A stretch of 64,000 bases of DNA from Ampelomyces quisqualis (Eukaryota; Ascomycota; Dothideomycetes; Pleosporales; Phaeosphaeriaceae). Under the pieces are notes generated by a model, which did not search any database, was not told where the DNA came from, and saw nothing but the letters and a program-made list of their open reading frames with translations. Below are positions 56,042-64,000 of the stretch, one piece after another. The first letter of the stretch is position 1, and every line of letters starts with the position of its first letter. The stretch covers positions 310,001 to 374,000 of the forward strand of contig JAGTXZ010000014.1 in the NCBI GenBank assembly GCA_018398575.1, written 5' to 3'. Both the position numbers and the translations under genes were made by a program.

Positions 56042-57687
56042 CTAGTTGTCTGCAAGCTGCACTTGCCACAGCCCACGGCAGCTGTGCGACGAGAATCGCT
56101 CGTTGTATGTGACCTGTATAAATCCATTGCTTAGAAACAGGCACTTGGTAGTTCGAATGAAGAAGGCAAAGCGCTCACCTTGAATCTCGGATCCACCTTG
56201 CCAATCAAGTTGCCCCATTCTTTTGATGTTCGCTGCTGAACGTTGTGCATCGTCATGAGGGTAACATCACGTCGCCTGAACGCCTTCTCGACGTGTGACT
56301 CGAAGGTACCAAATGCAGGGCTGACAAGATCGCAAATAAGTAGGCAAGGTGATGGGCCATCAGCCTGGTGACGTTCCAGGCAAGGAATGAAAGATTGAAG
56401 TAGCTCGGTGACAGCGGTGTCCGACATATTCCAAACGACGCTGCGGATAAGGAATGTGATTGGGCCGTCTTTAGTAGGAAGCTCTTCAATGGTGCGAGGA
56501 CCCATGAGATCGCGGTTGCGGAAGTGGACACGTTCTGCAAGGTTGGAAGAAGGGTCGGAATCGATGAGCTGTTTGCCGCGGGCGAGAAGCTCTGGAGCAG
56601 AATCTTGGACTTCGCAGGATAGGGTGGGGAATTTGGTCGCCAGCTCTTGTGAAAAGGTGCCTGTCTTGCCAGACACTTCTACCAGGAGAGCGTTCTTGGT
56701 GTACTGGTCTTGGCTAGAGAGCCAGTCAATGATGAGACCATTACCAGGATCGAGAGCTATTCTATCGATCAGTCATGCTGTAACAGGATTACTAGAGATG
56801 TGAGGAAGAGCTTACACTGGGATACACTCTGCATGGCCTTGGCAAATCTCTTGCCCTTCTCTGGGTTCTGGGCATGCCATGTGTACATCGGTGCACCCCA
56901 ACTAATTTAGACTGTCAGTCGTCGGCTCAAAGAAAAGAATAATCTTGAACTAACGCGGTCTCGAAAGCAGCCGTGCCAGTCCAAAATGGATTCGGTTTCT
57001 TCAGCGATTCAGCAAGATGTGCGCTTGCAACCCTTGTCTCGAATAATCTAGATGCTGGCGCGTTAGCTTATGCCACCGAAGAGGAGCAACTCTCGAGTTG
57101 GCAAGACACCAGAACACATACTGGAAATGGACCCAGCTCTTGAAACCCTCATCCTTGACCAACAACTCCGAGATTGCCGTGTGCGAAAACTTTCCTTCCT
57201 TTACCTCTTCCAGGATACCAGCGGTAGCGACAAGACGGCAGATGCGTAGCAGCTTCTCTACTGGCAGATTCGCCTGCTCTGCAAGCTGTGCAGCCGAGCG
57301 ATAGGCCCCCTCCTCGAGCGGGATCATTTGCAGTATATTAAATTCGAGCAAAACGTAGAGAGCGCCATGCTCCCAGCTTGGCGAAACGTATTCGTGGAGA
57401 AAACCGTGGGGGCCCTCGAGGAGCTTGTCGAGGCGCGATGTCAAGCCAAGAATAGTCGAACGCAACTCATCGATCTGGCCAGAGTGGGTCTCCCAGAGGT
57501 CGGACTGGGCACCGAGGCGAAGGTCGATGTCCTTTTCGGGAAGCTGTTGAGAGATCTTGGTGGTGTTTGTGAGAATCTGCTGTGCGATCTCAACGAGAGT
57601 GTCGTTCTCCTCTTCTCTTGACAACATGTTGGCGATGCGGTGGGATTGTTGATGACAAATCGAGTTCTCGGTTACAATAGAGATCAA
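56042..57687 (-). CDS. O-methyltransferase-like protein of polyketide cluster, catalytic His replaced
   Basis: Five exons, 57687-57122, 57047-56955, 56901-56816, 56756-56179 and 56113-56042, give about 464 residues. The N-terminal part has a winged-helix dimerisation domain (YVLLEFNILQMIPLEEGAYRS and AAQLAEQANLPVEKLLRICRLVATAG). The SAM region is degenerate: NALLVEVSGKTGTFSQELATKF where VDVGGGxG is usual. Later come LLICDLVSP, TLMTMHNVQQRTSKEW and the common ending CRGLWQVQLAD. The catalytic motif, normally RxVLHDWSD, reads RSVVWNMSD, so the general-base His is absent. The start may be 57687 or the Met at 57624. It is next to the monooxygenase, both on the minus strand. Confidence 0.85.
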
Positions 57688-58434
57688 TCAGATCTTGGTG
57701 GTCCTGCGTCTCCTTCCTGGAAATGAGGGACCCATATCTACGAATAGTCCCCCGGTGATCAGCGAACCTCTCCGGGTCGAAGCCGCCGGTGCAGGGCTCG
57801 ATTCGCCCCATGTCCCACAGTTTGGGCACGCAACTGCCCCTGCAGTCTCTCGCTACGATCTCGCGTGAGCCGGAGAGGTTGTACGCCTTGCGGGGGGCTG
57901 TGTGCTCTGCGGATTTCGGCTGCCGCTGTCCGTGAACTGATCTGGGTGATTGGGCTGACGTTGGAAGGATCACACGTGCATCTGACCTGATTTGTCGCCG
58001 CATTTGTCGCTGAGTCAGCTCGTGTGACTGCCGCTGGTCTACCGGTATTCTCGGCCTGCCATGTTTCGCGCCCAGCACAATAGAGAAGGGCCAGACACCT
58101 GGATCACTCCGAGGCACAGAGACTTCGCAAGTATACAACTTGGATTCTTGGATCATGCTTGACTGACTCCGTGGGGCAACGGCATCATGTCCAGCTTCAC
58201 GTCCAAGGGTCACAAAAACCCGCACTTGTGTGCAGCATTCAAACACGGACGATGAGCGCAAGGCTCGTCCTGATGATCATATCTTGCATCCGACAATATG
58301 CACATGTGCCGAGCAGAAGGTTAAGGGACAGCAAGGTAATGTTCACTCCCCGACCGAAAACTCCTCAATTTGATCAATCTAGAAAGTACTCTACAGAAGG
58401 CAAATAACGGATATCAGAATTATGTGAGCGGAGC
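57688..58434. promoter_or_regulatory. Promoter region of the O-methyltransferase-like gene
   Basis: 747 bp. It contains one CGG-CTG-CCG palindrome at 57917-57925. A long minus-strand frame at 57590-58261 crosses it, but its Arg/Ser-rich translation looks non-coding. Confidence 0.45.
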
Positions 58435-59901
58435 CTATGCCTCAGCCCCAACGGTCTCCACCTTCACGTTGCTGTGACCGTCCATTGGCTTGAAACCGCG
58501 CTTGAACACAGGGCTTTCCTGAATCTTGTTCCAGTCGTGAAGCATCATGCCGTTCTCGACCGAGCAGCTGACCTCCTCCTTTCCGCGAGGAATCATTTCC
58601 GCCTCGTATGCGTTGATAGCTTCTACCATTGTGGTGTTGCCGTCACGTGCGCCGACAATGCCCTTGAGAAGATGAGAAACGTCGCAGATGCAGTGGTTCA
58701 GTCCTTGGCCACGGTCTGATGAAGCATGTTAGTTTGCATGTCAATTTGAAAGATGCTATTTCACATACATGGGGGCATGGGATGTGCGGCATCGCCGACC
58801 AGAGTCATCTTTCCGTCGCGGTTGTCCCACGGCTGGCTGATCCAGTAGCTGATATCGGCCTTGTGCACCTTGGTCTCCTCTGGCATCCACAGGAAAGCAG
58901 ATCGAGCTGGCTCGCCAAGATCTGCGGCCTTGCCCTTGATTAATGCCAATCGCTCCGGGTAGCTCATTGCGTTGTTGCTGTCGCCGAGCCACGCCATGGC
59001 CATGTGAAAAATCCAGGACTCGGGGTGGTCAGGGCCATCGGGCATGCTTGAGACTGGGAAGTTTCGTGGTTAGTGATTGATATTTTATCAGATTCTCTGG
59101 ACGATCTAGCACTTACTGGACTGGAAAGCGTGAAGGGATTTCTGGCTGAGTGCCAAGTAGCTCGTGGGGTACTTCTTTCGCACTTCCTGTGCCTTCTCTG
59201 CATCGTTGTATGAGACGATCATGTTGGTGTGGAAGATGGGGAACTTGGTGACTGCAGCCTTCTCCGCACTTCCCATGGCGGTCTCTCGCACACGCGACCT
59301 GGGTCCGTCGGTTCCGATGATCATAGAGCCAGAGACGAGGGTACCATCTGAAAAGGTTGCGACAACACCGTTACCGCTCTCGTTGAAAGCGATGTCGGTG
59401 AGGGCTTTGCCGTACTGAACGTCGAGGCCCTCAGCACACATTTCGCGCATCTTGCTGCGAGGGACACGAAGACCATCTTGGTAAGGCACGCCGGTGATCA
59501 AATCACCGGTGTCTCCGTTTATAATTGGGTAAAGACCAGAATGGATACCGAGAACAGGGTTGCAGGCAATGGAGGGAATGTTGGCGTAAACTTCCTCGGG
59601 TAGAATCTCCTTGAGCAGCGGTAGTGCCCAATGGATGGCCATGGTCCACTCATTGCTGCGGTAGTTCAAGGACACATCTCGTTCAAAGAGAGAGTACTTG
59701 ATACCGGCCTGTGAAGATCTGGTAAGTCAACCATTCGTATTGTCATCCTCGATGGAAGGCGACGAACCTTCTTCAGACCCTGGCAGGTAATAAGACCCGT
59801 GATACCTACACAATGTGCAATCAGTACATCGGAAAAAAATTACAACTTGATCGCGGCATACCAGCACCAATGACAATAACGTGGAGGTCTGAAGCGCTCA
59901 T
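58435..59901 (-). CDS. FAD-dependent aromatic monooxygenase (salicylate hydroxylase-like)
   Basis: Five exons, 59901-59862, 59805-59768, 59708-59117, 59053-58769 and 58715-58435, give 411 residues. The FAD motif GxGxxG is assembled across intron 1 (LHVIVIGAGITGLITCQGLKKAG), with an acidic residue after beta-2 (FERD). The DG motif is MIIGTDGPRSRVRE and the GD motif MTLVGDAAHPMPPYRGQGLNH. This set marks class A flavin hydroxylases, which act on aromatic polyketides in fungal clusters. No membrane segment is seen. It is divergent from the DUF3237 gene and co-directional with the methyltransferase-like gene. Confidence 0.92.
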
Positions 59902-60312
59902 TTTGAATAGTTGTGATCGAGTGGTTGTAAGGTTCTTGGTAATGCAATTCTTGCAAGGAGATTCTTGGTGCCAACTGCAACCTTTTCATTCAAGGCTTCG
60001 GGATGCATAGTCTCACTTCTAAGTCTGGAACATGCGATCCAACGTGATATGGAGGCTGAACACGAATTGTCGGTGGCCGGCGGAGGTCGGATTCCGGGAT
60101 GGCTCCCGAAAAGGTTCCCGCGCAGGGTGCATGTGGCTGTACGTACCTGCATGGCCGCCACGAGCAGAACACCATGACAGGCTGGGCATGTTCCGGTAAT
60201 TCGTTATAACAGAGCTCAAATTCACCCACGATACTGCCCAACATCACCATCGCCAATCACTTCCGATCCCGTTCCAGATCTTCTTATCAACTCAACGTCC
60301 ACCCTTGTAAAA
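59902..60312. promoter_or_regulatory. Bidirectional promoter with two CGG-N3-CCG sites
   Basis: A 411 bp region between the monooxygenase and DUF3237 starts. CGGTGGCCG (60071-60079) and CGGATTCCG (60088-60096) are inverted CGG triplets spaced by three bases, the form bound by Zn2Cys6 dimers. Confidence 0.5.
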
Positions 60313-60890
60313 ATGGTTTACGTTCCAGCACTTCTTCTTTCCCTGGCCGCTAGTGCCCTTGCAGTTACGAAGAACGAGCCCCCGGCCCTGACCTACCTGT
60401 TCTCTGCCAATGTCACCAGTGGCAATGCTACTGTTGTCGGCCAGACTCCTCTCGGAAACAGAGTGGTGATTCCAGTTGTCAAGGGTGACGTCGCAGGACC
60501 TAAGCTCACCGGTAAGGTTGAACCAAGTTCAAATACAGCAGCATGAGCTGATGGATCTTGTGCGCAGGTCAAATCCTTGGTGGCACCATTTATTCCACCT
60601 ACTCCTCCAAGGGTGTCAACAACGCCGATGCGGTTTACACCATCCGCACCGACGATGGTGTGAATATTTTGGTCACCGAGAAGGCCCACGTCCCCAACAT
60701 TAACATCTGGTTCGAGACTGCGAGCGAAAAGTACTACTGGTTGAACAATGTTACTGCTTATGCACACGAGATTCCCTCCAGGGGTGTGAGCAACATCCAC
60801 GTGTATGCTGTAAGTCGATGCTATTTGCGATTACAGCTGACCCGGATAAGATAAGTGCTGACTGTGTCACAGATTGGTTCGATAGTTTAA
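60313..60890 (+). CDS. Secreted DUF3237 protein
   Basis: Three exons, 60313-60511, 60568-60809 and 60873-60890, give 152 residues. A signal peptide is clear (MVYVPALLLSLAASALAVTK), with cleavage likely after SALA or AVT. The DUF3237 beta-barrel follows: LTYLFSANVTSGNATVVGQTP, GPKLTGQILGGTIYSTYSS, ADAVYTIRTDDGVNILVTEK and WFETASEKYYWLNNVTAYA. The last exon encodes only five residues, IGSIV, and a stop. Family members often lie in polyketide or aromatic catabolism loci, but the reaction is unknown. Secretion suggests a step outside the cytosol. Confidence 0.88.
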
Positions 60891-61467
60891 GTTCTGCAGC
60901 CGCAATGCATACTGGGCATTACAGGTGGGGGGTTCAGCTCCAGGGCTGTACAGATACTTGTGCTTCTAGACTGGGTGATAGATTTTCAACTTGCTTCAAC
61001 TTGGCTTTGAACAGGCCTTGCGCGTCATTCATGTAACTAGTAGTCAATAAAAAAACTATGATGGAAACAAGAAAATCCACCCCCGACCTGAGTTGACTGA
61101 TTTGCGCATAGACCTCCGGTTCGTGGGGAACGAGTTACGGTTCTTGCTCCACTTCGTTCTTTCCCGGATTGACATGGCTCTAGGCCAGAGACCCAGCAGA
61201 GCTTGTACCTCTCTGCATTGGAGCATCCGACGGGCTGCTTATATGGTGCCCACCGATGTCTTAGCAAAGCCCCGGCTTAGTTCAATCACATCAGGTGCTT
61301 CGCCTCGACGCTTTCATCTTTTTCAGGTAGGGTGACTGTCAGCGCTCTTTGACTGTTTCAAAAAGCTCACTCAAATCTCAACAGGCATAAATAAGTCAAA
61401 TTGAAGTTCATGGTTCTCATTTGGCTCACTACCTATGTATATTCTTGTGGTGTGATTCACCACTTCC
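60891..61467. other. Intergenic between converging genes
   Basis: 577 bp between the DUF3237 and EthD stop codons. No gene recognised. Confidence 0.45.
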
Positions 61468-61932
61468 CTACGAGACGACCTTTCCGTCCTTAACGTGGAC
61501 TTCAAATGTGCCCACTGACATGCGCGTTTTCTTTGGGTCGGCAAAATTGTGGTGGTCGGGGTTGACAACCTTTATGAAATGAGGGTCCTGACGGACACGA
61601 AGATAGTCTGCAAGTTCTTTGAAGACAATCGTGATGATCGCATCAGCGTCAGAAACGCTGGAAGCAGGAAGCTTTCCCTCATAGATCTGGTCGATCAAAC
61701 CAGATGCTTCAGTGGTGTTGTGTTGCTTAGATGAGATCAGGAACACTCACTGCGTAAAGACACAACTACTACTCACCATGGTGTAAGAAACAATGTCGTT
61801 TTTTGCCAGCAAAGCTTTGAGATGTCCAGCATGGGTCTTGCTGATGTACTCGTGGTACTCCTCCTTGCTCATCTCATCCTTCTTGTATCCGAAGATAGTT
61901 ATTGCGAGGAGTTCCCGGCTCTGAGAAGCCAT
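61468..61932 (-). CDS. EthD-domain protein
   Basis: Two exons, 61932-61777 and 61725-61468, give 137 residues. It is a dimeric alpha-beta barrel of the EthD type: [38 protein letters not shown], then [21 protein letters not shown] across the intron, [40 protein letters not shown] and [12 protein letters not shown]. Family members in atrochrysone and related clusters act as decarboxylases or cyclisation helpers. A similar role on the polyketide product is inferred. An in-frame upstream Met (61995) is less likely as start. Divergent from the PKS gene. Confidence 0.9.
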
Positions 61933-62456
61933 CTTGAAGTGGAAGGTCGAAATTGACGAAAGACTGGAAACGAGAAGAAATTCTGGAGGCAACAACGGTG
62001 AGAGCGAGGTTGGAATTGGAGAGCCAGTACAAATTAATCATTTCGAATCGACCGATAAAGGTGCAGGTCAGCTCTGATAACAAGTATTGATTTTGAGACT
62101 CAGTCTTGGAGCTTCCGTGAGACATTGTCCGGCTGTGAATGCATGGTCGGCCCCGAAATTCCGACCCGCCGGTCTCATTCGTTCTGGAACAGAATGCGAA
62201 GGTTTCTCTACACGTGGCTGCGGCCGCCAGAGCCGGAACCCGGTCGCCGGACGCAGGTCGCCATGGTATTACCCGCGCTGTGACAGCTGAGGCCTATGCA
62301 CCTACAGGGGCGGTGCATACCAAAGATAGCTGCGAGTACGAAGATTGATATGTACTTAAGTAACTTTCCAAGAGACAGTAGTAAATCATATCTCATTCAT
62401 TCCATTCTTTTCCTATCATACCAAGGCAAAAATCGGCCATTATAGACACAGACATC
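61933..62456. promoter_or_regulatory. Bidirectional promoter with CGG-N3-CCG sites
   Basis: It lies between the EthD and PKS starts. CGGAACCCG (62234-62242) and CGGTCGCCG (62241-62249) overlap. An inverted repeat GGTCGG (62145-62150) / CCGACC (62161-62166) is also present. Confidence 0.5.
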
Positions 62457-64000
62457 ATGCCTTTCACTGCCCCCGTAACTCAGGCCGAAAGTCACGAAAT
62501 TCAACGCCAAATCCTCCTCTTTGGCGACCTTAGCTTGGTCCAGTTCGAAGAGTCTTTCCGACGCATATTACACGTCAAGACCAATGCGCTCCTCACTTCT
62601 TTCATTGACCGCGTCAACTACTCTCTCCGAAGACTGCTTGAGACCCTTCCCCTGGAGCAACAAATTTTCTTCCCTAGATTCACGACTCTCATTGATCTGG
62701 TCTCCAAACTTGGAGAGACCGAGGGTACCCCTGTTCTTAGATTTTTCTTGTTGAGCGTTCACGAAGTCGCTCAATTTCTTGTGTAAGTGCACTCCAGCAA
62801 TCGCCTTGAGGAATATGCTAATTTGGGTGTCTAGACATTACGGTTCCGGCTCCAAGCCATTCCCATCCCCCGCCAACACCTATGTGTTGGGCCCCTGCAC
62901 AGGCGGATTCGCCGCCGCTGCTATCAGTTGCTCGAAAGGTCTACCCGATGTCGTGCCTCATGGCGTCGCTGCTTGCATGACCGCTTTCAAGACCGCACTT
63001 TGTTCTTACCTTGTTGGCCGTAGTCAATCACGAGTACAGGCCACCGAATCCAAGTCATGGTCGGTTCTCTTGAACCCCCAGAAAGACATCGAAGTCGAGG
63101 ATCTGCTGAAGGATTACATGCCCAACCAGGCAGCACTTCGCAACCTCCCAATCTGGGTTAGCGCAGTCGGCAAATCAACCACCCTCAGCGGACGTCCCGC
63201 AGTCCTGCAAGATTTCATTACGAAGAATGCTTCGAGAGTGAAGTCCTCCAGGTACCTCGATGTCGAGTCGCCCTACCATGCCGCACATCTCTTCAACGAC
63301 GATGACGTTGAGGAAATTGTCGGAGACCTTGTCCAAGCCGACAACCGTGTAGTGAACTTCCCATTCATTGCATCCTCGACTGGCAAAGTCATCAGCACTG
63401 GTAGCCTCGTCGATCTTCTACGAACTGTTGTTCAGGAAGCCTTGGAAGAGCCAGTAAGATGGGATCTGGTTCTCGCCTCATGCCGCGACCAGTTCAGCTC
63501 GGCGAAGGAGTGTATCATTTTCCCGTTCTCCAGCCACGCTGCTTCCATGGTCTCCTCCACACTCGACAAGGACGGCGTTCAGGTGGCCGTTGAGGAAATT
63601 ACTGCTCCCGTCACCGGCGAAGTGCCCACTGAGCCTACTGGCAAGTTCGAGCACTCCAAGATCGCCATCATCGGCTACTCGGGTCGCTTCCCCAACTCTG
63701 CTTCCACCGAAGCGTTCTGGGACCTCCTCAAGAACGGTCGTGATGTTCACAAAGAGATCCCCGCCGATCGCTTCGATTGGAAGTCTCACTACGACCCCAC
63801 GGGCAAGAAGAAGAACACCAGCCGCGTCAAGTATGGCTGCTTCATCGATGAGCCTGGTGTTTTTGACACACGCTTCTTCAACATGTCGCCTCGCGAGGCA
63901 GAGAACACGGATCCCGCGCAGCGACTTGCCATTACGACTACTTACGAAGCGATGGAGATGTCGGGAATGGTCCTCAACCGCACAGCCAGCACACAGCAGG
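62457..64000 (+). CDS. Non-reducing polyketide synthase, partial (SAT and start of KS)
   Basis: Builds an aromatic polyketide backbone. The window holds about 497 N-terminal residues from exons 62457-62782 and 62835 to the edge. A starter-unit:ACP transacylase domain comes first. Its nucleophile Cys lies in YVLGPCTGGFAAAA (GxCxG) and the His in VESPYHAAHLF. A linker leads to the ketosynthase, which begins KIAIIGYSGRFPNSASTEAFW at about residue 400, then ADRFDWKSHYDPTGKKKNTS, YGCFIDEPGVFDTRFFNMSP and DPAQRLAITTTYEAMEMSG. The KS active-site Cys and later AT, PT, ACP and release domains lie beyond the window, so product class and release mode cannot be read. Confidence 0.95.

Noticed and set aside
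57590..58261. 223-codon minus-strand frame between monooxygenase and methyltransferase-like gene
   Set aside because: It overlaps the methyltransferase 5' end, is Arg/Ser/Gln-rich, and no domain or splice link joins it to either neighbour as a fusion.
1..64000. CRISPR arrays, bacterial operons or LTR retrotransposons
   Set aside because: No regularly spaced repeats, no long terminal direct repeats, and no reverse transcriptase or integrase motifs were found; the gene style is eukaryotic.

Overview
This window reads as nuclear DNA of a filamentous ascomycete (Pezizomycotina, probably a Dothideomycete). Genes sit on both strands. Many are split by 45-105 bp GT-AG introns with CTAAC/CTAAT-like branch sites. 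The gene set includes fungal-type Vtc5, Tag1, Dad2 and Ypi1 homologues and an SAT-KS polyketide synthase. The lineage is an inference from gene style, not from a species marker. All exon boundaries were hand-placed from splice signals, frame continuity and family similarity.

Positions 1-48,100 are a conserved housekeeping region. In order it holds: mitochondrial glycerol-3-phosphate dehydrogenase (GUT2), a Vtc5-type SPX protein, the acetolactate synthase regulatory subunit (ILV6), a KH-domain RNA-binding protein, a Tag1-like vacuolar membrane protein, a Mutator-like MITE just upstream of ornithine carbamoyltransferase (ARG3), a DUF1857 protein, an NCBP3-like cap-binding protein, succinate-semialdehyde dehydrogenase, an SDR, a decayed HET-domain relic, CIA1, a JmjC/zf-4CXXC_R1 chromatin protein, COQ2, a short broken gene, a small conserved-looking protein, a head-to-head shugoshin/DAD2 pair, the PP1 inhibitor YPI1, an F-box-like orphan, a single-pass membrane protein, a SUR7/PalI protein and a small multi-pass membrane protein.

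Positions 48,100-56,000 are gene-poor. They contain weak relics, one acyl-CoA dehydrogenase, an AT-rich stretch with an 18 bp hairpin, and a tRNA gene. The tRNA (AGC anticodon, G3:U70) is interrupted in its T-loop by a 52 bp segment. That segment has the anatomy of a spliceosomal intron: GTAAGT start, CTAAT, CACAG end. Removing it restores a 72 nt cloverleaf with a canonical TTCGATT loop, and a T7 run follows the 3' half. This is the most unusual object seen.

Positions 56,042-64,000 are the left part of an aromatic polyketide cluster that runs off the window. It has an O-methyltransferase-like protein whose catalytic His is replaced, a flavin monooxygenase, a secreted DUF3237 protein, an EthD-domain protein and the SAT-KS start of a non-reducing PKS. 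The three intergenic promoters serving these five genes carry CGG-N3-CCG palindromes (five sites in all), which suggests one shared zinc-cluster regulator that is not in view.
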